Shown here: positions 10,548 to 24,427 of the stretch, in pieces
Position numbering within the stretch: position 1 is the first letter of the stretch
Layout: each line of letters opens with the position of its first letter
Assembly: GCA_958430865.1 (NCBI GenBank)
Contig: CAUDNR010004074.1
Location: 1-64,000 of the forward strand
Length of the DNA: 64,000 nucleotides
From: Entrophospora sp. SA101
Taxonomy: Eukaryota > Glomeromycota > Glomeromycetes > Entrophosporales > Entrophosporaceae
Direction: 5' to 3'
Position numbers and translations under genes: made by a program
Notes under the pieces: model-generated
Database searches by the model: none
The model's input: only the letters and a program-made list of their open reading frames with translations
What the model was told of the DNA's origin: nothing

Positions 10548-12508
10548 AGTCAATAAATGCTCGAGCGCTCTCCCTTTTTTATATAACAAGCTTTCTTTTT
10601 GAAACGTGCATGTAAAAAATAATAATAATTGGACGACGAACGACGGTCATAAGAAACCTTTCGCTTATATGTTGCTACACTATTAATTTAATTTTTAATT
10701 TTTTTGATAGAAAAAAAATTGGCGGGAAGAGCGGAAAATTAGAAATAGAAAAGCGAGAGCAAAAGTTATTTATAGATATTACGGGTCTTTTCATTTGAAT
10801 TAATTTGATTAATTGAACTAACTATGAAAATGTTGTATCTGCAATAAAATTTTTATCGGCTAGCGTATAATAAAGCACGGAAAAATTTCATTTTACAGCA
10901 GATCAAAAAAAAAAGAAATAATAATAGATTAAATATATTAAATATAATAAAAAATCCTTAAACATAGCAAAATGATAAGCATTACATAATTACCAAAATA
11001 CTTTAAAGTATTGAATTTTATTTTTTATTATATATTTATATTTACTATTATTATCATGTTTTGTGAAATTAATTAATAAATCCTACTACAATCCAAAAAT
11101 GTTCTCGTGTTTGATTTATTTACAATAATGATATAGTAATAAAATAAATAAAATAATAATAAATGGAATAAATGAAAAAAATTTTTTGAACATGCATTTA
11201 TTTTGGTGGGGAGATAATAATTAAAATTAATCTAGTTAATCAAAAATAAGCAGTTCATTAAAAAAGATTAGCGGTGGATTATGTAATTGTATGTAAACTA
11301 AATTAAAATTAAACATGAAATTTATTTTTTTAATTAGTTTATTTTATTCAATATATATGCATAGATGTTTTATAACATTATTTTGTTTTCGTCATTGTAT
11401 AATAATTAATATATGTTGTGGAATCGTTTCAATTCAAAAATCACACAAGTAAATGTGAGGTTATTGGGTAACGTTTGAGTGCAATGACACTTTTTTGATT
11501 GGCTAATTTTTTATTTAAAGTGTTTTCTTTATTTTCGAAGCACAACATATATATGTACACGTATTCAAAAGATCCATTCATCATTCATTTGAGAGAATTA
11601 ATTTTTATAATAACTAAAAGAAATCAATGACTTGTTTATTGTTGTGTGTTATTAGTAATTATCATCGCTCGTTAATTAATCAATTATAAATGTATCATAA
11701 TTAAAGATAATTTGAATGGTAAGAATTTGAGAATCAATTGGTCATGAGAAATAAAAAAAAGAAATTGATACAAGAAATATTAAAATTATTATTAATAAAA
11801 AAAGATAATCATGATGATTAATAATAATAGTTCGTAAAATATGAGATTAGATATGAATGTGTGTATGTGTGTGTTATATAATGTGTGTTATAGTGGATGA
11901 ATATATATGATAGTGTGTGTGTTGGTTATATGATTGTGATAGGAAGAATAAACGTAAATGGAAAAAGTAAAAAAAAAAAAAAAGAAAAAATATACAAAAT
12001 AATTAAATTATTGGTGGTGAATTATTAATAATAATTAAAAAAAATAAAAAAATATTAATTACGATAAAATATAATAAAAAAAAAAAAATATACACAATAA
12101 AAAAAAAATTCGTAAAGATATTTAAAAAAGTGAAATATTTATATATTTAAAATATATAATCAAATTAATTAATTAATTAATTAATTAATTAATTATAAAT
12201 TATAATTAATAAAATAATTTCTTTTTTTTTTTAGAAAAAATAAAAATAAAAAAAAAAGAATAAAAAAATCAAACTATATAGTGTAATCATCCATATGCGT
12301 ATAATATATTAACCAACCCACCACACCAAGAAAAAATAATTGGCTTGCCATTGTTTATGAAAAATTTAAAGAAAAATTGGAAAAAAAAAGAGTAAAGGAA
12401 ATGATAATTTGAAATTGAAATTTCTTATAAATTTGGTGATTATTATTTATTCGTTGACATCATAACAAACATCATAACAATAATATATATTTACATTTGA
12501 TATATTAT

Positions 12509-14130
12509 TTAATTATTATGTAATGAGGATGGATTTGGTGATGGCGAAGTTGGGGAAGATGTTGTTTCTTGATAGGTCTTTAAGTAGGGTGTGAAATTAT
12601 TAAAGATTTTTTGATTTGTATTCTTTTCTTTACCATTTGGTCTATGGACACGAATATGTTGTGTTAAATTATCAGATCTGGAGAACCTTTTTGTGCAATG
12701 AGGATGCGTGCACGCGTATGCTAATAATAATAACAATAATAATTATGTTATTGATTTGAAAAAACCATATTTTATCATTGTTACAAAGAAACAAAAAAAA
12801 AGATATAATGTGAATACTTACGTCGTTCTAATGTGTGAATTGATCTGATATGCCTTTTAAGGTGTTCGGATCTTTTGAAAACTCTCCCACAACCAGAATA
12901 AGTACACTCGAAAGTTTTAGTTCCAGGTTTTGTGATCTTTAAGTTATTGTTGTTCATTCTCCTACCTCTTGATTTTGCTGGTTTTTGATTTGTCGTTGAT
13001 GATGAATTGGATGACGATGAGTTGGATGATGATGATGATGATGATGATGACGATGAAGAAGAAGATGATGTTGAAGATGATGTTGTGTTATTAGCAGATG
13101 TATTCGCGCTCGTTGAAGAAGTAGCGGAAGTAGTAGAATGTTGTAATTGATTATTGTTACTGAGGATTCCTAGCATTAAAACATCATCATTTTTTATTTT
13201 ACGTGATCCTTTTGCTCTACCGCGCCGTTTAGGCGTAGGAGCGACATCATCATTAATGTCAGAAGAAGTGGAAGAACAGATATTATGATTATGATTTGTT
13301 GATATAGAAATTGGTGATATGGTGGTTAAAGGTGGAGAAGTAATTATTACTGGTGGAATTGGCATTAAAGATCTGTTGTTATTATTGTTACCATTATTAT
13401 TACCAAGATTGCCAATGTGTGATGATGTTATTGACGATGATAGTGTGGGAGATGGTGAAGAAGAAGATATTGAAGAACAGAAACTAACATTGTTACTACT
13501 GCTATTATCATGATGATGAAGATGATTAATAAGTAGTTGACTTGTCATTATGGGCGATTGATCTTGTGGTGATGAAATTAAAGGAGTTGTGCATATGCTA
13601 GGGTGACTACAATTGGTAAGATCGGGACAGCTCCCACCACTTTCGCTTGAAAAAGTTCTCGTCATGTCTGTCACATCGTACATTGATGGGCCGAATGAAG
13701 CATTATTGTTGTTGTTATCAATTTCTTCAAAATGGTCAAAGAAAGGAAAATGTGGTTGATGATCATCCCCATTTAATTTAAGATTGTAGAATGTATCATC
13801 AGGTGATGATATACAACAATTGTTGTTGTGATGATTAATTGTTGGGATAAAAAATACGCCGTTATAACTTTCCTCTAATAGCTCTGTATAAGAAATTCTG
13901 CTTAGATAATCGAGATCCACTACTTCTGGTTGCTTATGATAATAAGTTTGCGTAAAAGTTTGTTGTTGTTGTTGTTGTTGTTGTTGGTTGTAATCATAAT
14001 TGTTGTTGTTGTTGTTGTTGTTGTTTGGGATAATAGCAATAGGTGAAGCAGAGCGATAACCATCTAGCTGTAAAACTGTTGGATCATTATTTAAATCTTG
14101 AATGTCATACAAACTTGTAAGTAAATCCAT
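12509..14130 (-). CDS. C2H2 zinc-finger transcription factor, Msn2/4-like
   Basis: Two exons, 14130-12822 and 12720-12509, joined across a 101-bp intron, encode 506 residues. Splicing restores the fused linker between fingers (SIHTLE-RP-YACTHP). Finger 1 uses Cys409, Cys414, His427 and His432, with recognition helix RSEHLKRH. Finger 2 uses Cys440, Cys445, His458 and His462, with RSDNLTQH. This paired C-terminal architecture is that of yeast Msn2/Msn4, which bind the stress element AGGGG and drive general stress responses. The N-terminal 400 residues are low-complexity, with Asn, Gln and Ser homopolymers, as in many fungal activators. Basic patches KRRGRAKG and KSRGRR may be nuclear localisation or AT-hook-like DNA contacts. 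Its upstream side faces a 9-kb gene-free region. The class is clear from the fingers; the exact orthologue is inferred. Confidence 0.88.
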
Positions 14131-15168
14131 CTTTATATTTAAAAAAATTTTTTGATAGAAAAAAAAAGGTTTGGAAAAAAAGATTTAGAAAAATTTTTTT
14201 CTGATTGATTATCGAATTAGACTAATTAATTTTTGTATATGTATGTGTAGAGTCAAATGTTACACAAAATGTGTGAATCAAAGAAAGAAGCAAAGAAGTG
14301 AAGAGAAATTAAAATCGTAATTAAAAAAAGAAAAATTTCGTAAAATAATTATGATTGAATTGTATAATTGAGAATTGAGATGAAATAATAATATTTAAAA
14401 TTAAAAAAAAAAAAATTTAATATTAATAGAAATATTATTATTATGATTACAAAAAACGTAGAAAATTTATCGTTAAAAAAAAGAAATCCTTTAAAAAAAA
14501 CCTTGAAAAAAAATCAATAATAATAAAAAGAATAATAATAATAATGCGGCAAGATTAATATATATAAAAGAATATGGTGTTGAAGAATAATGATATGAGA
14601 TGATAATATTGTTCGTTTACAAAATTTACAAAAAATAATTTATTTATTGTTATTTTTGATAATTAAACTCTTCAAAGAATAAAAAAATTGTTATTATTAT
14701 TATTATTATTATTATAATAAAATTTTTTTTCGAAAAATTTAATTCTCAAAAAAAATATTTAGAATCTGTATTTATATAAAATAAAATATATAGTTATTTT
14801 TATCCTTTTTTAATTTTTTTAAAATAATATTAAAGAAATTATATATATATAAATATATAAATATATAAATATCATTCCTATACACTTCTACTACTTTTAT
14901 CTTAAAATATTTGATTTGCTTAATTATTTTTTTTTATTATTATTGTAAAAAATATAAACAATAAATAAAAAAGGAATGTTTATGTAATATAAACTATTAT
15001 TATTATTATTTTAATATACATCTAAAAAGTGCAAATCAAATCCGTCGTGATGCAGTGGGACATGTTTTTGACGTTGCTTGTTTTTTTCATCACATAATCC
15101 AAGAAATTATATTTTATTTATATTATTTATTATGCATTCAATAATAATCACATTAATCACAAACAGCT

Positions 15169-15205
<37 letters not shown>

Positions 15206-16637
15206 GTTAAAAAGAAGAAGAAACAATTAACCAATTGAAACTGGTAATTAGTTTAATCACAATAGACCGACGACGTTAACTTAGTTATTTTTAAATTTAT
15301 GTTCTAATGCTAATAATGACAATGTATCTGACTGGTAGGTAATTTTTCTTTAAATTACATACATATTAAATTTAATAATATGCGACGTGTGATATATATT
15401 TAAAACATTTATTTTTTGCTCGAAATCACGTGCACGAAAAGGTTAATTTCGTATGTTAGCAAATGCAAATAAATAATAAATACATGTGAGTTAGATAAAT
15501 AATATTGTCTGTCTGTATATGCTATCAGTAATATTATTTGAATGGTTTTTATGTTTTAAATTTTAATTCGAATTCTTTAATAATAATAAAAAGAAAATTC
15601 CAATAAGTTTTCTCGTTCATTCAATTCAAATAGTTCATTCTTTGTTCACTCGTCGCATTATCATTATTATCATTATCATTATTATTATTATTATCATCCC
15701 AATTATTTATTCAAAGAAAAACTTTTTTTTTTTTTGTTTTTTTTTTGGTAAATCAAAAATTAAAATCATCTCGAACTTTTTTTTTTTCTCTTACTTTTCA
15801 TAATTATTCATTCATTCAACACCACACTAAGGTATTTTATATACTTTAATGATATTGTTGAATCTATTAGATTGATTGTATTGTTTATTTGTTCTTTTAA
15901 CAGAAGAACAGAAATAATAATAATAATAATAATATTTTTCAATTGTTGCATACATATAATAAATTTTTTCACTAATTATAAAAATATATAAATATAGCAT
16001 GCATACATACATGCATATAATAAATATTGCTACCCATAAAAAGTCAATTCACGTTTATATTTTTTTTTTAATGAAAAACATAATAAATTCTCCTAACCAA
16101 TCAAAAAATTAGTATGTTTAGTGTTATATGTGCATATATATATAATTAATTAATCAATTTAATTTTCTTTGTCAAGAAAGTCTTAATTAAGTAAATAAAT
16201 GCGTGTCGTGTTGTAAAGACATATTTTTGTGTCACAATAATTATTTGTGGGTGTGAATTAGATTAATTTTAATTTTAATTAATTAGTAAATATTTTAAGG
16301 TTAAACTCTTTTCACAAAAATTTTCAAACAAATTTAAACAAACAAATTTGACAATAGAGAATAATCTTTGTTAACATAAAAGAATAAACTTCTTTAAAAA
16401 TACATAAATAACAGTCAAATAGATATAGATGGATAAATGGAAAGAATTAAAGCATATACAACAATTATTATTGATTTGCAAAACCAATTGATTATTTTTT
16501 GTGTTTATTTAATTAATTTGTTCAATTTGTAACAGATTAATATAAATATAAACAAACACAACATATAAATTTTCTCAACAAACAATCGATTTCATGTGTT
16601 AATAATAAATTTTATTTTCTTTCACTCTCACTCTCGC

Positions 16638-16682
16638 TCACACACACACACACACATACACACACACACACTCTCACGCACA
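16638..16682 (+). repeat. (CA)n microsatellite
   Basis: CA dinucleotide repeats interrupted once by CATA, inside the gene-free region. Confidence 0.9.
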
Positions 16683-17200
16683 CTCACTCACTCAATTTCA
16701 ATCTCATTCTCGTCCATTTTTCTCTTTTAAATTTTGCTCTTGTGACCATAAATGTCGTGTTTGTGTTACCTGTAGTAAATATCTCGAGTATCCTATCCAA
16801 AAAGTAAAGGTGGGTTGTGGGTGAATGCATTTTTTGGAAATAATCATCAGAATATTTGGAGCATTTTCATTGGCCAATAAATAATAATAGGTAATAATAA
16901 TAATTGATGTGTGATAAAAGAAACTAAATTAAAACGTCTGCCATCAACATATCACGTTTAAAAAAAAAGATTTGACATTTTTTAAAGTTGATCAGCATCA
17001 TCGACATTCATTCATTCATTTCCAAATAAGTAATATATAATCAATGATATAATGAAAGAAATTGATGTAACAACAGCCTACTACATACAACACAATTAAT
17101 TAATTATCCGATGGAAATTGTAATCTAGAATGATTGATTGCAATGAGCGACAAAAAAGAATGAATGAGATGGAGATGGGTGATAAAGATGGGGGTGATGG

Positions 17201-17297
17201 ATAGAGAGAGAGAGAAAGAGAGAAAGAGATGGATAGAGAGACGAATAGACAGACAGACAGAGAGAAGGAGAGAGAAAGAAAGAAAGAAAGAAAGAAA
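17201..17297 (+). repeat. Purine (GA/GAAA) low-complexity tract
   Basis: Nearly pure purine strand made of GA, GACA and GAAA units. The Ser/Leu/Phe-rich ORFs called on the opposite strand here are translations of this tract. Confidence 0.9.
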
Positions 17298-18785
17298 AGG
17301 GAGTTAATGACAATTGCGGTGAATTGTAATTGGTGCTTGCTAGTATAACAACCACCCATTTAGTAAATAATAATAATTACTGAATATCGAGAGACGAACA
17401 AGTGATCAAAGAATAAAATAATTAAATAATTGTTTAAAAATAACAAAGTAGATAGTAAATGGATGATGATGGATGGATGAATTGGAAAATATATATGTAC
17501 TGTATGTGTATATATGTATGTATATATGTATGTATGTATATATGTATGCACAACATTAACAGTTAGTTGGTTAATTATATAATTAATTAAATCACACATG
17601 ATAGATTTGTCTTCAAATTGATAAAATAAAAAAATAATAATACATTAGGCGTATCAATCGTCCATCCATCAATCATTATTATTGAAGTAAGATAAGAACC
17701 CCAGTTGACACAGGATTTTTAACTTGTTTTGTACCAAAAAAAAATAATAAAAATACATATTAAAAATTTATTAAACATCTTTTGATATTTTTGGATAAAT
17801 TGAAATAATTTTCTTGTGATGAATGATGATTGTGGTATTAATCATTGTATAAATGATATAATTTTACTCTAAAAAGAAGGGTAAGAGTGAGTGAGTGAAT
17901 AATAAAACAACAAAGTTTACTAAAAATATACAACACATAATTATAATTATTCCATCACAAAGTTAATCTTTATTTTTATTCATTCATTTTTTTCCTAATT
18001 AATAAATAGTAATCCATGTAATAATTATTATTAATAAATATTATTATTATTATAAATTATAATTATTATTTATTATTATAATAAGATATTACTTTTTTTG
18101 AATAAAATTAATTATCGTAACATAACAATAAATAAAAAATACCAATTTGGTCCAAAATTACATCATCATTTCCTCACCTCAAGAAAGAGAATTGGCGAGA
18201 GAGGAAGAGAGAGAAAGAGAGGGAAAATAAAAAAATAGAAATTAAATAAACAATAAACAAAAGTATTAAATGAGTAATTCCAAAATCTTCCCCACACATT
18301 CATTACTTATTAGTTTATGTATTATTTTTATTGATTGTTGATTAAATTGATGTACACATAAATAAAATAAAAATAAACATAAATGTAAATGTAAATGTAG
18401 GTAAATGTAGTATAAAGTAATAAAATAAATTATGTAATGTTTAAAATAAAAGATATTTTTGTAACATGAACAAAACAAACATGATTTGCAATGTAACCAA
18501 TCAATCCCAATTGTACGGATGAGAAATCTTGATTTGAACAATTCTTTATTATTTCTATATTATTCTCTCTATTTCTTGTATATATCTTTTCTTGTCAATT
18601 TCTTCTTTTTTAAAGTTTTGACTAACTAATATAGAGAATAATTGAACCGCCCAACCAATCAAGTTAGATCGCCATAACTTGAAATAGCCGAGGAGAAAAA
18701 CTGATGGAAATGAATTTATTAAAAATTACTTAAAATTAATATTAAAAATATTAAGTTAAAATTAATATCAACGGTATCATTCTAT

Positions 18786-18787
18786 AC

Positions 18788-18824
<37 letters not shown>
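18786..18824 (+). repeat. (CA)n microsatellite
   Basis: About 18 CA units with one early CG interruption. Confidence 0.9.
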
Positions 18825-18825
<1 letters not shown>

Positions 18826-20269
18826 CAACTCCTTAAACCATCATCATATACACATTATTTATGTTGTTAATATGTATTACTATTACATGATCTTTTGAGT
18901 AACTTTTTACAATGATGATGATTTGCAATTCTTTCTTCTAAACAAATGAATGAATGAATATATTACCACGTACGTACGTACGTACACCCATGCACACTCT
19001 CGCCCACGCATACACAGAATCATTATTTTTTATTATACCATTTAGAAATTTCTTCGATTGATTGAAATATCGGAATAATGTTCGATTTAATGAATGAATG
19101 AATGAAGATGAATGAATGAATGACAAAAACAGTAATTTTTAGTTATCGCGTAAATGACTATTTCAAATTGGTTAAATTTCAAATTTGGTTATAATTAAGG
19201 TTTAATTTTTTAATAATTACCATATTTGTACAATTAGCTTTGTTACAATAGATCGATACAATTTTTTTAGAGTTCCTCCCCCATATATTATACTGTACAT
19301 GATGCATGATAATGACGGAATGAAGCGAACAGATGAATGAGAGACGACCGCAACGGTTGTGGTGAATGATTTTTTTACCATATGATTATTATTTATTTAT
19401 TATTGATTTGTGATACCATATGAAACATTTTTTTTTTGTTTTTTTCCATGAAAAATAAAGTTTATCCTTCGGAGAATAAAAATTTTAAAAAACTCGAATT
19501 CAAATTCACAAATCAAATAAACTGACACTGTGGGTGGGGTAGAGGATGATGGTTGACTTTTCCAATTTCTACTTTTAATAACACAATGGTGTATTATGTA
19601 TAATATATATATTCTTTCCCAATGTTAATCATATTTTAAGGAAACATAATTATATATCACCAACAATAACTAAATGACAAAAAAATATTTGATGACAGTG
19701 AAATCATTTTTAATGAAAAAAATTAAAGAAAAAAAATTTTTTAAATTAACAAATAATAAATATTATATAATTAACAACAACAACAACAATAATAATAAAT
19801 GTTTTTTTTTATACATATTAAAAAATATCCCTCTATCGCATGTGAAAATATACATTGAATTAGAGAAAATGGAAGGAATCGAATTATAAATTAATCGAGA
19901 ATGATTTGAATGAATGAATCGATTGAAAAAAAATTTATTAATTAATACAAAAAATGGATTTTTATAGGTTCTTCAAATCGAATGATAATAATAATAATAA
20001 TAATAATGTTATTATGATGATTATTCTTTCGTAATCCTTCACAATGATGATAATAATAGATCAAACAAATCTTTATGATTATTTGATCCTCATGGTCAAC
20101 ATTTTCCCAATAATCACATATTAATTATTAATTTAATTTTACCGTCATAATATTTGAAAACACTTGGCTCTTTTTTTTCGCTCATGATTTCAATCAACGG
20201 CTTTTAAGTGTGGTCATCTTCACCTTTAACTAGCTGTTATTAGTCGATTCAATTTAATGGACTCAGTTG

Positions 20270-20510
20270 TTAATCGTTTCAATCATTCAACGGTTAGTTT
20301 AATTCAATTTCAAACTATTCAATAGTTGGTTTAATTCAATTCAATTTCAACTCATTCAATAATTGGTTTAATTTCAACCTATTCAATAGTTAGTTTAATT
20401 CAATTCAATTTCAATTTCAATTTCAACCTATTCAATAGTTAGTTTAATTAATTTCAATTTCAATTTCAATTTCAATTTCAATCAAATAGTAAGTCAATTA
20501 AAGTTTGATT
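20270..20510 (+). repeat. Degenerate minisatellite built on attcaatttca
   Basis: Alternating blocks of ctattcaatagttagttta and (aatttc)n recur about four times. The inner aatttc hexamer expands progressively toward the right end. No coding frame was seen. Confidence 0.75.
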
Positions 20511-23142
20511 ACAAAGTCAACAATTTTTTTTAAAATTAAACTTTATTTAGGAAACCCTTAATTTCCCCCTTTTTTTTTTTTTTGACATTAATAGTAAAGA
20601 CAATTGTTTAATCGAAAAGATAGTGATGATAACATTGATAATAATAGCAGTACTTCTCATGAAAAATAACTCATACATGTAATCACAGCAATCACACAAT
20701 CACACAATCACATAGACCACATCACGTTTCATTTTTAATGTTGTCATTTGTCCCTTTTATCCCTTTCCATTGGAACGTGCGCACACACATACGTACCCCT
20801 ACACGAATTACGTATCATACACGAATTATCACCACCGCAATTATCTCGTAATCATATACAGAATTCGAAAAATAAAAATTTGAAACTTGAAATCTGGTGA
20901 CTGAATAATAACTATGTTTCATTTTTCATTTTTTTTTTTTTTTTTTATTTCAAACCTTGTGATTCAAAATATCATCATCATTTGATCAATTTTTATTTTA
21001 TTTTTTCAATAAGATTAAACATATGTATTGCATATATTAAAATATTTAATTATTAGTAGTATGCGTTAAATATATAAATAAGTAAATGATCCAATTTTAG
21101 AAATTATTAAAAAAAAACCAAAGTTTCTTGATTGAAAGGAATAATAATAGTAATGATGATGATGATTATGATAATTATAATAATAATATGACGTTATGAT
21201 GTTGAATGAGAACGGGGAATGGCTTGGAATTGTAAATGATGTGTAATGAAAAAGAAATTAATTCAACTTTCTTCCTTTAAAAAATATTAACAAATATGGA
21301 AAGATTTTTTTTTTGTGTGGAATGATGATTAGTCAGTCTATATGGAGCTTAATGATAATTTTGCTATTAATAGATTTTAAAATTTTCTTAAAAAAAAAAA
21401 ACTAGATCAAACACTTGATTTCTTTAATGGTTTTTTTTAAAAAGGTTCTTTCAACTCCCTTAAATGTCAAGAAGAAAACCGAAAATTCGATCTCTCTCTT
21501 TTTTAATTTAATTTTTAATTTATGTCAAGCATTCTTATGTACATAATGTTTATTATGCTACATATTAATACGTATTTTGTTTATAGTAGAAAGATTTCTT
21601 TCTTTCTTTTTCTTCTAATAATAAAAGGTATGCGCGAATTTTGATTTGTGTAATCATGCATTTGTAATAAATAAATTAACGTAATACATTTATTTGTAAG
21701 TGCGTTATTCAATTTGAATTCGTTTTGGATTTGTTTTGAATTGAATCCGTTTTAAAATTATTTCTTCGAGTTTGAGAATATAAAGAATATAAACAAAATG
21801 TTGTTTTCTATCCCTTAGAAGGAAAGTCGAGTGTTTTTGTTTGTGTGTGTGAAGGTTATACAAGAATGTTTCAAGATTGTCGATTTAAAGAAAGATAGAA
21901 ATGAATTATCTTTATCTTTATTATAGGTAAAATTTTTTTTCTTATCAGTTGTTTTTTTTTTATTATTTTACTTGTTTTAATTTAATTTATCTATAAAAAA
22001 AATCAATTTCCTCACTCCACACACTCCACAAAAATTTTAACCAGAAATTCATTAAAATCATTCAAAAAATTCAAATCAACCAATTTCAGTATAATATATT
22101 AATATTAATATCATTTTTTGGTTTTTTGTGTACGTTTGTTTTCGAATTTTCTTATCATCTTTCGTCTTTTTTGCTATTTTTTAATTTCATATTTCGTTTG
22201 TTCGATTGTTTATTCGAATTCGAATGCATAAATGTTATTTGTTTACCCAATTCGTTGCCCAATCGATCGATCGTTCGTTCGTTTTTCCTTCGTTTCTTCC
22301 AAAGAAAATCTGTAATTTTATAAATATTTAATAAATAAATGACAATCACAAAAAAAGTAATAAAATCTAATCTCTTTTGTAAATTTTCTAATCTAGTATT
22401 ATTATTATTATTATTAGAAAGTATTATTATTATTATCGTTTTTTTACTATATTCTATAGAACGCAAGTTAAACAAATTGACGTAAAATAAAACCTATATT
22501 TATTGAATCAAAGATAAACATACAAATAAAACAAAATTTGTAAATGAAAAGAAATCTATATATATATATATATTCTTTTTTTAGATTACTATTTAAAGAT
22601 TGATATTTAAAGGAAAAAAAACCAAGAGTTTAAAACATATACACACACACACACACACACATACACACTTACATACATACATATATTACCCCCGGTGCCA
22701 AATGATGATGGTGTCTATGACTTATTAGTATATATGATTTTTATATGCTATTGAAAAATGTCTCGAAGCTGACTCCAGTAAAATATGATAAAATTGGCAA
22801 ACTGGTTGGTGTCAAAAGTTTATTATGTTCTTCCAAATAAACGCAAGGAAAACTCTTACTATATAAGAGTTACACTATACATACACAAAAATATGTGGAA
22901 CAAATATCGGGAGGAATCAAAAAACCTATAATTGGTGTGTGGTAGTAGTTCTAGGTTTTATTTGTTACAAGATTTGCACTACCATTTTTGTATACATCTG
23001 TGGCACATTTATTTGCGTTAGTGACACCATATGACATAATTGTAATATTTTCAATCATTTACTTTGCCAATAATAATAAAAAAAATACACACTACTATAA
23101 TAATAAAAATACTCATCACTACATCAAATTTCTTTGGTACAA

Positions 23143-23373
23143 ATGGCTCGTAAGTATTACTTTCTCTTAAATTTCTTATTTTCCGTTGCTTTCTCAATTT
23201 CTTGGTCAAGAGTTTTCATTGTCGTTTTATGTATGTAATTTGTGACTTTTTTTTTTAAAAAGGCGGAAATCAGAGAGATAAGGCTCGCGAAAAAAATATT
23301 AAAAAACAACAAAAAAACCAGCCAAAAAAGAAAGAGGATGATCTGTCGTTTAAAAAACGAGCTGAAAAGTATG

Positions 23374-23405
<32 letters not shown>

Positions 23406-23758
23406 AATTGTTGAGTTGTTCGTTCTTTTCATTTTTGTTATTTGGAAATAAATTTGAAAAAGGCTTTTTACCATGCATGGTTCTTCAATACAAAAAAATA
23501 TATTCATATTCTATTATATATATATATATATATATATCATTAATATCAAGATTACTAACTGATATTTATCATTTTTTATAAAAAAAAAAAAGTGACGCTG
23601 AAATCATGAGGCAAAAGCAACAGGTAAAAAATAATAATAATTGATAATATTATATATATAATAATGATAAATAACAATAATAGTGAATAATCTTTGGTGT
23701 TATTATTGATCATTAGAAAGCTTTAGAGAAGAAATCTCCTGAGACTCCTGAGAAATAA
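23143..23758 (+). CDS. SERF/4F5 family small EDRK-rich protein
   Basis: Four short exons, 23143-23149, 23263-23368, 23593-23623 and 23717-23758, join in frame to 61 residues ending at TAA. The start MARGNQRDKAREKN matches the 4F5/SERF family signature, in which a Gly-Asn-Gln-Arg-(Asp/Glu)-Lys-Ala-Arg block opens the protein. It is followed by a highly charged Lys/Glu/Gln helix (KKQQKNQPKKKEDD) and the tail KKSPETPEK. SERF proteins are small cytosolic and nuclear factors known to modulate amyloid aggregation. Single-frame ORF calling misses the gene because exon 1 holds only seven coding bases. All introns are GT-AG and carry TA or A-rich runs. Length fits the family's usual 60-70 residues. 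Confidence 0.88.
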
Positions 23759-24427
23759 TTTTAATGTATAAAGGAATAAATAATATTTAAGTAATATTGT
23801 GAAGAAAGTTGAAGTTAAATTGATTAATCAAATCAATTATATATATAATTTATTATTATCAATGATAATATTATCATAAAATAATTTTAACGATTTAGGA
23901 GCATTTTGATTAATTTTTGATTTTTTTTTGAATATTTTTTTAATTTTTTTTTTTAATTTTTTTTTAATAATCTACCAACATTATTGTATGGTATATACGG
24001 TAAAGGATATACTATTATTACTTATCTATTATTCATTCATATTAAAATAAATTAAACATTAAGTAAATAAATAGACACGAATTGTTGTGTTCCGATTGAC
24101 TGTTATGACAACTATTACTTGATGTCATATAACAATCATTTTTACAACAGCTACACACACGTCTATCATTAATTACATCTAAATAAAATTGGTAACAAGA
24201 CAAAATCCATATTTAGAAAAAACTGGACAAAAACCTAGAGAGGCTTACTTTTCCAACAAACTTTAAATTCTATAATTTCTATTACGTAATAACGTCCCCT
24301 CATTCTGACAACAGTTAACATAAAAAAAACGTAATCACAATAATCATCATATGAAAATCAAAAAAAAAACTATGGGGGTTTTTTTAATTTAATTTAATTT
24401 ATTTAAAATTTTAATTTTTAAAAAAAA
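23759..24427. other. Intergenic, SERF 3' flank and FPP synthase promoter
   Basis: AT-rich spacer between two co-directional genes, with poly-T and poly-A runs and no open frame of note. The last stretch before 24428 is the short A-rich leader of the farnesyl diphosphate synthase gene. Confidence 0.6.

Larger units (their letters stand above)
8308..12508. other. Intergenic region downstream of the zinc-finger gene
   Basis: AT-rich DNA with a coding-like island at about 8687-8809, a palindromic element at 9147-9233 and a (TTA)n tract at 10497-10547. Long A/T homopolymers fill 11.9-12.3 kb, the presumed 3' flank of the minus-strand zinc-finger gene. No complete gene could be modelled. Confidence 0.5.
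14131..23142. other. Nine-kb gene-free, microsatellite-rich region
   Basis: Between the start of the zinc-finger gene and the start of the SERF gene no convincing coding frame was found on either strand. The DNA is AT-rich and packed with simple repeats: ATT/TAA runs, (AATC)n near 15174-15204, (CA)n at 16638-16682 and 18786-18824, and purine tracts at 17201-17297. Also present are an alternating ACGT run at 18967-18986, (GAAT)n at 19091-19121 and a minisatellite at 20270-20510. A CCAAT palindrome (cattggccaat) lies near 16867. Long 5' leader and regulatory sequence for the zinc-finger gene is possible. Confidence 0.6.

Noticed and set aside
10341..10556. ORF with a poly-Leu tail
   Set aside because: The tail is the (TTA)n microsatellite and the rest is AT-rich with no homology pattern.
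13319..13513. Plus-strand ORF opposite the zinc-finger gene
   Set aside because: Shadow of the Asn/Ser-coding repeats of the real minus-strand gene.
17096..17359. Two overlapping minus-strand ORFs rich in Ser, Leu and Phe
   Set aside because: They translate the purine tract at 17201-17297 in two frames; composition is fully explained by the repeat.
22155..22475. 106-aa minus-strand ORF rich in Asn, Ile and Lys
   Set aside because: Low-complexity translation of ATT runs, with no conserved pattern and no support from neighbouring exons.
23157..23507. 116-aa minus-strand ORF
   Set aside because: It lies antisense over the SERF exons; hydrophobic and repeat-derived, while the plus strand carries a conserved protein.
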